From Sphaerisporangium sp. TRM90804 (lineage in GTDB: Bacteria; Actinomycetota; Actinomycetes; Streptosporangiales; Streptosporangiaceae): a DNA stretch of 64,000 bases. A model generated the notes under the pieces. The model did no database searches. It saw only the letters and a list, made by a program, of their open reading frames with translations, and had not been told where the DNA came from. Position numbers and translations under genes: made by a program. Shown here piece by piece: positions 1 through 8,653 of the stretch; the stretch's first letter is position 1, and every line of letters starts with the position of its first letter. The stretch is from positions 62,001-126,000 of the forward strand of contig NZ_JARWAC010000031.1 of assembly GCF_029846175.1 (NCBI RefSeq), in the 5' to 3' direction.

Positions 1-212
1 GGCCCCGGGACGGCCTGATGACGGGGCTGAACCGGCTCGGCCTGTCGATCCGCGTGGCCCGCACCCTCATCGAGGTGACCGTCCTGGTGGCCGGATGGCT
101 GCTCGGCGGCACCGTGGGCGTCGGCACGGTGGTCTTCGCCGTGGCCATCGGACCGCTCACGCAGATGTTCATGCCGCTGATGCGTCCTCGACCGGACGTG
201 ACGCGGCCGTAG
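1..212 (+). CDS. YczE/YitT-like integral membrane protein, C-terminal fragment
   Basis: The reading frame is open from the left edge, so the gene starts outside the window; about 70 C-terminal residues are visible. They begin with a PRDGLMTGL stretch typical of the YczE/YyaS/YitT membrane family, followed by two hydrophobic segments (around VLVAGWLLGG and TVVFAVAIGPL) and a short basic tail. Substrates of this family are poorly defined, so no transport role is claimed. An internal ATG at 18 could be mistaken for the start, but the family motif begins before it. The TAG stop overlaps the -10-like element of the next gene. Confidence 0.6.
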   Translation, partial: PRDGLMTGLNRLGLSIRVARTLIEVTVLVAGWLLGGTVGVGTVVFAVAIGPLTQMFMPLMRPRPDVTRP

Positions 213-215
213 CCT
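210..215 (+). promoter_or_regulatory. Candidate -10 element for leaderless GH15 transcript
   Basis: TAGCCT (pattern TANNNT) is followed by 6 nt and then the GTG at 222. This is the layout of leaderless genes in actinobacteria, and no Shine-Dalgarno sequence precedes the GTG. No clear -35 box is seen. Confidence 0.35.
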
Positions 216-221
216 ACTAGC

Positions 222-2033
222 GTGACCACCATGCGGATCGAGGACTACGCCATCATCGGCGACATGCAGTCGGCCGCCCTCGTCGGGCGAGACGGTTCGG
301 TCGACTGGCTCTGCCTGCCCCGTTTCGACTCCCCCGCCTGCTTCGCCTCCCTGCTCGGCGACGAACGCAACGGCCACTGGTGGATCGGCCCGGCCGGCCC
401 CGAGCGGCGGCTCAGCACCCGGCGTCGCTACCGGGAGAACACGCTGATCCTGGAGACCGAGTGGGACACCGAGAGCGGCACGGTGCGCGTCACCGACTTC
501 ATGCCGCCCCGGGAGGCCAACCCCGACCTGGTGCGCATCGTCGAGTGCGTGTCGGGCAGCGTCGACATGGCCACGCAGATCCGCATCCGGTTCGACTACG
601 GGCGCATCGTGCCCTGGGTGCGGCGCAGCGACGGCCTGCTGCAGGCGGTCGGCGGGCCCGACTCCGTCTGGCTGCACTCCCCCGTGCCGCTGCAGGGCGG
701 CGACTACGCCCACAAGGCGTCGTGGCGGATGTCGGCCGGCGACCGCCTGGCGTTCGTGTTCATCTGGCACCCCTCCCACTCACCCAGGCCCGAGCTGGTC
801 GACCCGGTCGAGGAGCTGGAGGAGACCGAGGCCATCTGGCACGAGTGGGTGGGCAGGTCCGACCCCAAGGTGGAGGACCAGTGGCGTGACGCGGTGGTCC
901 GCTCGCTGATCACCCTGAAGGGGCTCACCTACGCCCCCACCGGCGGCATCGTCGCGGCGGCGACCACCTCGCTGCCGGAGGACCTCGGCGGGGTGCGCAA
1001 CTGGGACTACCGCTACTGCTGGCTGCGCGACGCCACGATGACGCTGGACGCGCTGATCGACGCCGGGTACATCGACGAGGCGCGCGACTGGCGCGAGTGG
1101 CTGTTGCGCGCCATCGCCGGCCGCCCCCAGGACCTGCAGATCATGTACGGCGTGGCCGGGGAGCGCCGCCTGCCCGAGATGGAGCTCCCCTGGCTGGAGG
1201 GCTACGAGGACTCCCGGCCGGTGCGCATCGGCAACGCCGCCGTCGACCAGCTCCAGCTCGACGTCTACGGCGAGGTGATGAACTGCCTGTACGTGTCGAG
1301 GGCGTCGGGGCTGTCGGCGATCTCGCGCACCTGGGCGATCCAGCGCTCGCTGATGGACTTCCTGGAGTCGCACTGGGACGAGCCCGACGAGGGGCTGTGG
1401 GAGGTGCGCGGGCCGCGCCGCCACTTCGTGCACTCCAAGGTCATGGCCTGGGTGGCGGCCGACCGCTCGGTACGCCAGGTAGAGCGGTTCGGCCAGAACG
1501 GCCCGGTCAGGCGCTGGCGGGCGCTGCGCGCCCGCATCCACGCCGAGGTGCTGGAGAAGGGCTACGACCCCGTGAGGAACACCTTCACCCAGTCCTACGG
1601 CTCTCGCGAGCTCGACTCCGCCCTGCTGCTGATCCCGCACACCGGGTTCCTGCCGGTCGACGACCCCCGGGTCCTGGGCACCATCGAGGCCGTCGAGCGC
1701 GAGCTGATGTCCGACGACTTCCTGCTGCGCTACCCGATCGCCCACACCAACTCCGTCGACGGCCTGCCCGGCGGCGAGGGGGCGTTCCTGGCGTGCAGCT
1801 TCTGGCTGGCCGAGGCCAAAGCCATGGTGGGCAGGCGGCGCGAGGCGGTGGAGCTGTTCGAGCGGCTGCTTGCGCTGCGCAACGACGTCGGCCTGCTGGC
1901 GGAGGAGTACGACCCGCGCTACGGCCGGCTGGTCGGCAACTTCCCCCAGGCCTTCAGCCACGTCCCGCTCATCCACACCGCGCACACCCTGTCACGGCCC
2001 ACCGGCGCCCCCCGCTACGCCGAGCTGATCTAG
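222..2033 (+). CDS. Glycoside hydrolase family 15 protein (glucoamylase/trehalase-like)
   Basis: This 603-residue cytoplasmic protein has the bacterial GH15 layout: an N-terminal beta-sandwich (starting IEDYAIIGDMQSAALVG and DGSVDWLCLPRFDS) and a C-terminal (alpha/alpha)6 barrel with RNWDYRYCWLRDA near residue 260. The GLWEVRG motif near residue 393 and LAEEYD near 560 match the places where the family's two catalytic glutamates lie. Actinobacterial relatives hydrolyse trehalose or alpha-glucans, and sequence alone does not separate these. There is no signal peptide. The GTG at 222 was chosen because a TANNNT element sits 6 nt upstream; ATG at 231 is the alternative. Confidence 0.9.
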   Translation: MTTMRIEDYAIIGDMQSAALVGRDGSVDWLCLPRFDSPACFASLLGDERNGHWWIGPAGPERRLSTRRRYRENTLILETEWDTESGTVRVTDFMPPREANPDLVRIVECVSGSVDMATQIRIRFDYGRIVPWVRRSDGLLQAVGGPDSVWLHSPVPLQGGDYAHKASWRMSAGDRLAFVFIWHPSHSPRPELVDPVEELEETEAIWHEWVGRSDPKVEDQWRDAVVRSLITLKGLTYAPTGGIVAAATTSLPEDLGGVRNWDYRYCWLRDATMTLDALIDAGYIDEARDWREWLLRAIAGRPQDLQIMYGVAGERRLPEMELPWLEGYEDSRPVRIGNAAVDQLQLDVYGEVMNCLYVSRASGLSAISRTWAIQRSLMDFLESHWDEPDEGLWEVRGPRRHFVHSKVMAWVAADRSVRQVERFGQNGPVRRWRALRARIHAEVLEKGYDPVRNTFTQSYGSRELDSALLLIPHTGFLPVDDPRVLGTIEAVERELMSDDFLLRYPIAHTNSVDGLPGGEGAFLACSFWLAEAKAMVGRRREAVELFERLLALRNDVGLLAEEYDPRYGRLVGNFPQAFSHVPLIHTAHTLSRPTGAPRYAELI

Positions 2034-2093
2034 CGGGGCACGTCTTAGGAGCGGGGCGGACGACCACGCGCTCGCCGGCTCTGCGCCCCGGGG

Positions 2094-3002
2094 CTAGCGC
2101 CCCCGGGCCAGGTCGGCGAGCAGGCGGGCGAACTCGGGCGGCGGGGCGACCACCAGGCGGCGCTGGCCGTTCTGGACGACCAGGTCGGCCTGGATGCGGG
2201 TCAGCCGGCCGTGGTTCCACCAGTAGACGTGCGGGCTGAGGCCGTCGTCGCGGGAGCGGTACTCGTGCCGGGCGAACAGCCACAGCCGCTCGATCGCGCG
2301 CATCACCGAGATGCCGCCGATCGGGTGCACGACCATCTCGTCCGGGTGCGGCAGCGCCACCATGACCCCGTCGGGCGAGGCCAGCACGTAGTCGGCGATG
2401 CGGCGCAGGTGCGCCGCCGCGCCGCCGGCCGAGCCGGTCAGCCGCCAGGCCGCGGTGCCGTCCAGGTCGAGGCGCTCGGCCGTCAGCCGCTCGTCGGCCA
2501 GCACGTTGCCGGTGGCCAGGTCGAGGGCCTCGGCCGGCGTGATCGGCCAGCAGAACGCCTCCTCCGGCCGCACCGGGCGCCCCGACACCGTGAGGATCTC
2601 CACCAGGTCGGAGCCGACGTGCCGGCCGATCACGCGGGCGGGGTCGTCGCCGAGGCTGTCGGCGAGCACCACCCGGGTGCGCAGCAGTGAGCGGACCTGG
2701 GCGAGGTCGCACACGTCGGGCAGGTCGTCGCTGCGCGCGACCGCGCGGGCCAGGTGCTCCGACACCAGCACCGGCCAGTCCTCGCGCGAACGCCGCGCCG
2801 CCTCGCGGCGCAGCCCCGAGAGCCGCACCGTGACACGGCGCGGCCCCGACAGGACCAGCGAGGCCCCGCCGGGCTCGAACACACAGTCGTACCCGAGATT
2901 GCCGGCCACCAGGCCGAGCAGCGAATCGAGATCGACATCCTCGACCCGGCGCCCGGGGACGCCCCCCCGCCGGCCCCCAAGCCGCCTGAACAAGCCCAAC
3001 AC
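2094..3002 (-). CDS. Conserved hypothetical protein, possibly DUF1444 (YtpQ)-like
   Basis: This protein of about 302 residues has no signal peptide or membrane segment. Its middle and C-terminal parts (ITPAEALDLATGNVLAD, then an LASPDGVMVALPHPDEM stretch) resemble the pattern in YtpQ/DUF1444 proteins, a family of unknown function; the match is by eye and weak. The start is uncertain. An upstream GTG at 3086 would overlap the LD-carboxypeptidase gene by 46 bp, while GTG 3002 has a GGGAG just before it and avoids the overlap. It lies directly downstream of the carboxypeptidase on the same strand and is probably co-transcribed. Confidence 0.6.
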   Translation of the reverse strand: MLGLFRRLGGRRGGVPGRRVEDVDLDSLLGLVAGNLGYDCVFEPGGASLVLSGPRRVTVRLSGLRREAARRSREDWPVLVSEHLARAVARSDDLPDVCDLAQVRSLLRTRVVLADSLGDDPARVIGRHVGSDLVEILTVSGRPVRPEEAFCWPITPAEALDLATGNVLADERLTAERLDLDGTAAWRLTGSAGGAAAHLRRIADYVLASPDGVMVALPHPDEMVVHPIGGISVMRAIERLWLFARHEYRSRDDGLSPHVYWWNHGRLTRIQADLVVQNGQRRLVVAPPPEFARLLADLARGR

Positions 3003-3040
3003 AGGCTCCCAACGTGCGCTGTCTACCCCCGGACCAGGGA

Positions 3041-3964
3041 CTACAGTGCCGTGGCGGGGTCGCGGAACAGGCAAGTCAAAGAGCACGATTCGGTATCAAT
3101 GACCGCGTCGGCTCCCATCCACGCGGTGAACTGTGGGACCCCGTGGCCGATCGGCAGCCCGGCGATGATCGGCACGCCCAGCGGCGCGAGCCGGTCCATC
3201 AGCACGGGTATCGGGTCGCCGCACCTCTCCCAGGAGCCCAGCACGAAGCCGATGGCGCCGTCGAGGCAGCCCGCCTGCAACAGCTGGGTCAGCATGCGGT
3301 CGACGCGGTACGGCTCCTCGCCGACGTCCTCCAGCAGCACGATGTGCCCCTCGGAGCGCAGGCTGTACGGGGTGCCGCACAGCGAGGCGAGCAGGGACAG
3401 GTTGCCGCCGGTGAGCGGCCCTTCGGCGTACCCGGGCACGATCACGCGGTCGCCGGCCACCGCGCCGGGCTCCTCCCCCTCGAACAGCGAGGAGTACAGG
3501 TGCGACAGCGAGTCGGCGTCGGGCCCCTCGGGGTCGCCCAGCGTCTGGCACGCCGGCATGGGCCCGAAGCAGCTCGCCACGCCCAGTCGCACGGCGAACG
3601 CCTGGTGCAGGGCGGTGACGTCGCTTGAGCCGAGCAGGATCTTGGGCCGGGCGGCCGCCATGGCGGGCCAGTCGAACAGCTCCAGGATGCGGGTCGCCCC
3701 GTACCCGCCCCGGGCGCAGATCACGGCCCGGATCTCGGGGTCGCACCAGGCTTCCTGGATGTCGGCGGCGCGTCCGGCGTCGGAGCCGGCCAGGTAGCCG
3801 CGCCGGTTCAGCACCCGCGGCATGACCTCCACCCGCAGGCCGATCTGCGCGAGGACGTGGCGGCCGTGCGCCAGCCTGACCGGGTCGACCGGCCCGGACG
3901 GGGCGACGACGGCCACGCGGTCGCCCGGCCGCAGGCGTCCGGGGATCCAGAGCCGGGCGGTCAT
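3041..3964 (-). CDS. LD-carboxypeptidase (peptidase family S66)
   Basis: At 307 residues the protein has normal family length. It carries the S66 Ser-Glu-His triad: Ser114 in GSSDVTALH, Glu212 in LLEDVGEEPYR and His274 in PIGHG. S66 LD-carboxypeptidases remove the terminal D-Ala from tetrapeptides during murein recycling; relatives include microcin C self-immunity proteins (MccF), so peptide or nucleotide-peptide detoxification is an alternative. No signal peptide is present, in keeping with a cytoplasmic recycling enzyme. The ATG at 3964 has a GGAG about 7 nt upstream. Confidence 0.88.
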   Translation of the reverse strand: MTARLWIPGRLRPGDRVAVVAPSGPVDPVRLAHGRHVLAQIGLRVEVMPRVLNRRGYLAGSDAGRAADIQEAWCDPEIRAVICARGGYGATRILELFDWPAMAAARPKILLGSSDVTALHQAFAVRLGVASCFGPMPACQTLGDPEGPDADSLSHLYSSLFEGEEPGAVAGDRVIVPGYAEGPLTGGNLSLLASLCGTPYSLRSEGHIVLLEDVGEEPYRVDRMLTQLLQAGCLDGAIGFVLGSWERCGDPIPVLMDRLAPLGVPIIAGLPIGHGVPQFTAWMGADAVIDTESCSLTCLFRDPATAL

Positions 3965-4158
3965 CGCCGGGCTCCGGCCCGAGCGGCGCGGCCCACGGGA
4001 TGACCGGAATGCGATGATCTATCGTGGGTATAACACCGGTATTGTGGGGAAATGCCGCCTCTGGCGAGCATGCTTACGCAGGTGGCGCCCCTCGGCCCCG
4101 GCGGGCCGGGCATGGCCGGTTCGTTCACCTCGCAAAGGGTGTCAGACTGTCCTCAGTT

Positions 4159-5070
4159 ATGCGACCCCCGCCCCATATCCTCGTGGTCAACGGCATCAAA
4201 GTCCGGCGGCCCGTGTTCGTGCTCGGCGCCCCGCACTCCGGCGTGGCCCAGCTCGCGCGTGCTCTGAAACGCTCCCCCGGCTTCCACGTCACCATGGGCA
4301 GAGCGGCGGTCGCACACGTGGTCTACGCCTTCGCGCGCCGCCCCTCGATCATGCGGCGCAAGGGCGGCGGAGCCGTCCGCGTGCTGCGCGACGCGCTCGC
4401 GGAGGCCTGGCAGATCGTCCCGGGCGCCTGCGAGGAGTGCCCGGCCTCCTGCCGCGAGGCCGGAGCGGTCACCGGCGACGGCCCGTGCGCCGCCCCCGGC
4501 GGCGTGGTGCGCTTCGCCGACGCCAACCCCGACCTCCTGTACAGCGCGCCCGTGCTGCTCCAGGCGTTCCCCGACGCCCGCCTGGTCCAGCTCATCCGCG
4601 ACGGCAGGGACGTCACGGCCGACATGCTGGCCGACCGCGCCTCCATGAGCTGGTCCAGGCCCGGAATGATCAGCGAGGAGACCGAGTTCCCCAACCCCTT
4701 CCTCGGCGTGAACGCCGCCGAGCACCTGGACAAGTGGGCCGACATGGACGGGGCGGGCAAGTGCGCCCTGCGCTGGCGCAGCGCCGTGCGCCTGAGCGCC
4801 GCGCTGCGCCGCGAGATGCCGCGCGACCAGCTCCTGACCGTGCGCTACGAGGACCTGGCGTCCTCGCCGGAGGAGACGATGGGCACGATCTCCGGGTTCC
4901 TGGAGACCCGCGTCTCCACGGTGGCGCTGTACGGCGCGGCGGCCCCCAAGGTGGGCGCGTGGCGCACCCGGCTCAGGCCTGAGGAGGCGGCGCTGGTGGA
5001 GCGGATCGCCAAGGAGGAGCTCGCCCGCCTCGGCTACTCCCCTGCCCCCCGCGGCGGCGCGCGTCCCTGA
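4159..5070 (+). CDS. PAPS-dependent sulfotransferase family protein
   Basis: This protein has about 303 residues. An N-terminal 5'-phosphosulfate-binding loop (PVFVLGAPHSGVAQLARAL, residues 19-37) and a 3'-phosphate-binding motif (LIRDGRDVTADMLADR, near residue 145) mark the P-loop sulfotransferase fold, which transfers sulfate from PAPS to an acceptor that cannot be predicted here. Between them lies an unusual cluster of four cysteines (near residues 93-115, CEECPASC followed by a later Cys). The ATG at 4159 was chosen because the conserved fold starts right after it. A GCGGG-acat-CCCGC hairpin just past the stop (5073-5086) may help termination. Confidence 0.8.
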   Translation: MRPPPHILVVNGIKVRRPVFVLGAPHSGVAQLARALKRSPGFHVTMGRAAVAHVVYAFARRPSIMRRKGGGAVRVLRDALAEAWQIVPGACEECPASCREAGAVTGDGPCAAPGGVVRFADANPDLLYSAPVLLQAFPDARLVQLIRDGRDVTADMLADRASMSWSRPGMISEETEFPNPFLGVNAAEHLDKWADMDGAGKCALRWRSAVRLSAALRREMPRDQLLTVRYEDLASSPEETMGTISGFLETRVSTVALYGAAAPKVGAWRTRLRPEEAALVERIAKEELARLGYSPAPRGGARP

Positions 5071-5164
5071 CCGCGGGACATCCCGCCTCACCTCACGCCT
5101 CTCGCACGAGGGCGACCGCGACCCGGCCGTGCGACGCCCCGCGGGTGGCCGGCGGCGCGGCGTT

Positions 5165-7039
5165 CTACCGCTGGTGCTCGAACTGCGTGCGGTAGAGCTC
5201 GGCGTAGGCGCCGCCCGCGGCGAGCAGCTTCTCGTGGCCGCCGCGTTCGACCACGCGGCCGTCGTGGACGACCAGGATGGTGTCCGCCTCGCGGATCGTG
5301 GAGAGCCGGTGGGCGATCACCAGTGACGTCCTGCCCGCCAGCGCGGTCTTCAGCGCCTGCTGGACGGCGGCCTCGGACTCCGAGTCCAGGTGCGCGGTGG
5401 CCTCGTCCAGCACGACCACACTCGGCGCCTTCAGCAGCAGGCGGGCCAGGGCGATGCGCTGCTTCTCCCCGCCCGACAGCCGGTAGCCGCGGTCGCCCAC
5501 GACCGTGTCGAGCCCCTCGGGCAGCGACTCGATCAGCTCGCCGATCTGGGCCGCGCGCAGCGCCTCCCAGATGTCGTCGTCGCTCGCCCCCGGCCGGGCG
5601 TACCGCAGGTTGGCCCCGATCGTGTCGTGGTACAGGTGGGCGTCCTGCATGACGACCCCGACGGTGTCGCGCAGCGACGCCAGGGTGGCCTCGCGCACGT
5701 CGAGTCCGTTGATGCGCACCGCGCCCTCGGTGACGTCGTACAGCCGGGAGACCAGCGAGGTGATCGTGGTCTTGCCCGCGCCGGAGTGGCCCACCAGGGC
5801 GATCAGCTCCCCTGGCGCGGCGGTGAAGCTCACGCCCTTCAGCACCTCCTGCCCGGGGCCGGTGTCGGGTCTGGCCACCGACTCCAGCGAGGCCAGCGAC
5901 ACCTCCTCGGCGCCCGGGTAGCGGAAGCGGACGTCGTCGAACTCGATGGTGACCGGCCCGCCGGGCAGCGGCCTGGCGTCGGGGCTCTCGGAGACCATCG
6001 GCGGCAGGTCGAGCACCTCGAAGACCCGGTCGAAGCTGACCAGCGCGGTCATCACGTCCACGTGGACGTTGGACAGGCTCGTCAGCGGGCCGTACAGGCG
6101 CATCAGCATCGCCGCGAGCGCCACCAGGGTGCCGACCTCGAAGGTGCCCTCGACCACCAGCGCCCCGCCCACGCCGTACACCAGCGCGGTCGCCAGCGCG
6201 GCGACCAGGCCGAGCGCGACCCGGAACACGGTGGCGTACATGCCGACGGTGATGCCGAGGTCGCGCACCTTGCCCGCGCGCTGGGCGAAGTGGGACGCCT
6301 CGTCCTCCGGCCGGCCGTACAGCTTGGCGACCATCGCCCCGGCGACGTTGAAGCGCTCGGTCATGACCGAGCTCATCTCGGCGTCCAGCACCATCTGGTC
6401 GCGGGTCAGCCCGGACATGCGGCGCCCGACCCAGCGTGCGGGGAAGACGAAGATCGGCAGCAGGACCAGGGCGACCAGCGTGACCTGCCAGGACAGGATC
6501 AGCATGGCGCCGAGCACCATCACCAGGCTGACCACGTTGGACACCACGGTCGACAGCGTGCTGGTCAGCGCGCGCTGGGCGCCGATCACGTCGCTGTTGA
6601 GGCGGGAGACCAGCGCGCCGGTCTGGGCCCGCATGAAGAACGCCACCGGCATGCGCTGCACGTGGTCGAAGACCTCGGTGCGCAGGTCGTAGATCAGGCC
6701 TTCGCCGACGCGTGAGGAGAACCAGCGCTGGAGCAGGCTCAGGCCGGCGTCGGCGACCGCCAGGCCGGCGATCACCCCGGCCAGCATGACCACCACGTCG
6801 GTGCGGCGGGGCATGATGCCCTCGTCGATGATCGCCTTGAGCAGCAGCGGGTTGGCGATCACGATCATCGCGTCGAGCACCACCAGGGCCAGGAACGCCG
6901 CGATGTACTTGCGGTAGGGCCCGGCGTACCTGGCGATGCGCGGCACCGTGCCCGGCGTGAGCCGCTCCTTGGTGATCGAGCTGTCCCGCCTCAGGGACCG
7001 CATCACCTGGGGCCCGTATCCCCCGCCCAACATCGACAT
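5165..7039 (-). CDS. ABC exporter half-transporter (fused membrane and ATPase domains)
   Basis: This 624-residue protein has about six membrane helices in residues 45-330 followed by a nucleotide-binding domain. Walker A is GHSGAGKTT (about residue 415), the signature is LSGGEKQR (about 520), Walker B is VVVLDEAT (about 538) and the switch histidine lies in IAHRLST (about 575). This is the ABCB/MsbA-type arrangement of exporters that act as homo- or heterodimers. No partner half-transporter is adjacent, so a homodimer is likeliest. The substrate is unknown; drug or lipid export is only a family-level expectation. Confidence 0.9.
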   Translation of the reverse strand: MSMLGGGYGPQVMRSLRRDSSITKERLTPGTVPRIARYAGPYRKYIAAFLALVVLDAMIVIANPLLLKAIIDEGIMPRRTDVVVMLAGVIAGLAVADAGLSLLQRWFSSRVGEGLIYDLRTEVFDHVQRMPVAFFMRAQTGALVSRLNSDVIGAQRALTSTLSTVVSNVVSLVMVLGAMLILSWQVTLVALVLLPIFVFPARWVGRRMSGLTRDQMVLDAEMSSVMTERFNVAGAMVAKLYGRPEDEASHFAQRAGKVRDLGITVGMYATVFRVALGLVAALATALVYGVGGALVVEGTFEVGTLVALAAMLMRLYGPLTSLSNVHVDVMTALVSFDRVFEVLDLPPMVSESPDARPLPGGPVTIEFDDVRFRYPGAEEVSLASLESVARPDTGPGQEVLKGVSFTAAPGELIALVGHSGAGKTTITSLVSRLYDVTEGAVRINGLDVREATLASLRDTVGVVMQDAHLYHDTIGANLRYARPGASDDDIWEALRAAQIGELIESLPEGLDTVVGDRGYRLSGGEKQRIALARLLLKAPSVVVLDEATAHLDSESEAAVQQALKTALAGRTSLVIAHRLSTIREADTILVVHDGRVVERGGHEKLLAAGGAYAELYRTQFEHQR

Positions 7040-7256
7040 CGTCGCCCCTCGCCCATTCCTCCGCCGCGCCCGGACCAGAGTGATCGGCCTCCGGCTCTCC
7101 CTCCGCCGCAGCGCGAACGGCGGCCCGCGGATTCCCGGGTCAGCTCAGGGCGAACGATCACTGCGCGACGGCTGCGGATGATTCCCCCATCGCGGCCTTC
7201 CCCCGGGCGAACCCGGCGGGGTCCCCGGCCCTTCCCGCCCGCCGTACCCGTGCCGG

Positions 7257-8177
7257 TCAGGCCGTGCCCGGCCGCTCCCCTCGGCCGAACAGCGCGCGGA
7301 TGCGCTTCGCCTGCTCGACCCCCTCGGCCGCGGCCTGCTCCTCCAGCGTCCGATCGGCCGCGCCCATCAGGAGGCGCTTGGTCGCCGTGGCCGCGTCCCT
7401 GTCGGTGGACAGCAGGGCGGTGGCCAGCTCGCGCACGGCCGCGCCGAGCCCGTCGCGCGGCACCACGCGTTCGGCCAGCCCGAGGCGCAGCGCCTCCTCG
7501 GCCGCCACCACGCGGGCCGTCAGGCAGATCTCCACGGCCCTCGCCGTCCCGACCAGTTCGACCAGCGGCTTCGTGCCGGTGAGGTCGGGCACCAGCCCGA
7601 GTGCGGGCTCCTTCATGCACAGCTTGGCGTCGTCCGCGAGGATGCGCAGATCGCAGGACAGGGCTAGTTGGAATCCGGCCCCGATCGCATGTCCCTGAAC
7701 CGCCGCGATCGACACGATGTCAGGCCGGCGCAGCCACAGGAAGCCCTGCTGGGCCTCCTTGACGCGCGCCTCCAGCCCTCCGTCGCCGAACGCGGCCGCG
7801 GACGCGAACGAGCCCTGCCCCGGCACTCCCTGCGGGGTGAACATCCGCAGGTCGATCCCCGCTGAGAAGGACGGCCCCTCGCCTTGGACCACGACGACAC
7901 GCACCTCGGGCGGCAGGGTTCTGCCGATCCGTGCCAGAACCGACCAGGTGGCGAACGTCTGCGCGTTCCGCTTCTCCGGCCGGTCGAGTGTGATCGTCGC
8001 GATCTCGCCGTCCACCTCGAAGCGCAGACCGACCTCCGTGAGCTCATCACCGCCGGGCGGGGTCTCCGCCCCGCCGCGCGCTCCGGCCACGCCTTCCGGC
8101 GCACCGTCGTCGCCCGGCCCGGCACCATGTGCCACCGAGGTCGTCGCCGAACTCCCCCCCAGCGTCGCTTCCGGCAT
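7257..8177 (-). CDS. Enoyl-CoA hydratase/isomerase family protein (crotonase)
   Basis: This protein has about 306 residues. After a low-complexity N-terminus the crotonase fold begins near residue 55. The first oxyanion-hole segment is SFSAGIDLRMF and the second is HAIGAGFQLALSCDLRI. The region where hydratases carry their second catalytic Glu reads LGLVPDLTGTKPL, as in several actinobacterial EchA paralogs that may not be true hydratases. The start at 8177 was chosen because GGAG lies 5 nt upstream; an in-frame ATG at 8189 lacks a ribosome site. Downstream of the Gbn-like gene, an arrangement I recall from Streptomyces. Confidence 0.85.
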   Translation of the reverse strand: MPEATLGGSSATTSVAHGAGPGDDGAPEGVAGARGGAETPPGGDELTEVGLRFEVDGEIATITLDRPEKRNAQTFATWSVLARIGRTLPPEVRVVVVQGEGPSFSAGIDLRMFTPQGVPGQGSFASAAAFGDGGLEARVKEAQQGFLWLRRPDIVSIAAVQGHAIGAGFQLALSCDLRILADDAKLCMKEPALGLVPDLTGTKPLVELVGTARAVEICLTARVVAAEEALRLGLAERVVPRDGLGAAVRELATALLSTDRDAATATKRLLMGAADRTLEEQAAAEGVEQAKRIRALFGRGERPGTA

Positions 8178-8321
8178 CGCCCGCTCCATCCGTGTATGTC
8201 GCCACGTTCTCTCGCCCGCACCTGGACGAGGTACCCGAATCGGATTCTACCGAGGCCGGGTGGAACGGGGCCGGACACACGGGGGACGAGCGGCTGCGGT
8301 CGCGCGTTTCCGAGGCGGTTT

Positions 8322-8537
8322 CTAGCGCTTCGACTTACCTCGGGTGGCCCCGCCGCGCCCCCGCAGAGTCACGCCGGACTCGCTGAGAATGCGGTGGATG
8401 AACCCGTATGACCTGCCGGTGGAAGCCGCCAGGGCGCGGATGCTCTCGCCCGCGGCATAGCGCTTCTTAAGGTCGGCGGCCAGTTTTTCACGGTCGGCCC
8501 CGGTTACCCGGGTGCCCTTCTTCAGAGTCTCGGCCAC
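8322..8537 (-). CDS. gbn: Small HTH nucleoid-associated protein, Gbn (SCO1839)-like
   Basis: This 71-residue basic protein has a single helix-turn-helix (SIRALAASTGRSYGFIHRIL, about residues 33-52) and an RG/K-rich tail. Length, the MAETLKKG start and flanking genes (an ABC ATPase upstream, a crotonase downstream) match what I remember of Gbn, the GATC-binding nucleoid-associated protein of Streptomyces. Gbn binds very many chromosomal GATC-containing sites and affects development. GTG 8537 is preceded by a strong AGGAGGTA ribosome site. The assignment rests on memory of that family, so an unrelated HTH protein with the same layout is not excluded. Confidence 0.7.
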   Translation of the reverse strand: MAETLKKGTRVTGADREKLAADLKKRYAAGESIRALAASTGRSYGFIHRILSESGVTLRGRGGATRGKSKR

Positions 8538-8653
8538 GAGTACCTCCTGTAGTGCCAGACTTCCGCAGCGTTACTCACGCCATGATCAGTCATTTCGGCC
8601 GGATCGGCTACCTACTCCATGGGAAAAGATCCGTACCCGCTCAAATTACGATC
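8538..8653. promoter_or_regulatory. gbn upstream region with four GATC sites
   Basis: This gap is AT-richer than its surroundings and holds GATC at 8584-8587, 8602-8605, 8628-8631 and 8650-8653. Two more follow inside the end of the ABC-F gene (8669, 8718). It is the natural promoter region of the gbn-like gene, and GATC is the reported Gbn core site, so autoregulation is plausible. Confidence 0.45.

Noticed and set aside
2094-3086. Longer version of the DUF1444-like protein from GTG 3086
   Set aside because: It would overlap the LD-carboxypeptidase end by 46 bp, and the extra residues mirror that gene's sequence; GTG 3002 has a nearby GGGAG.
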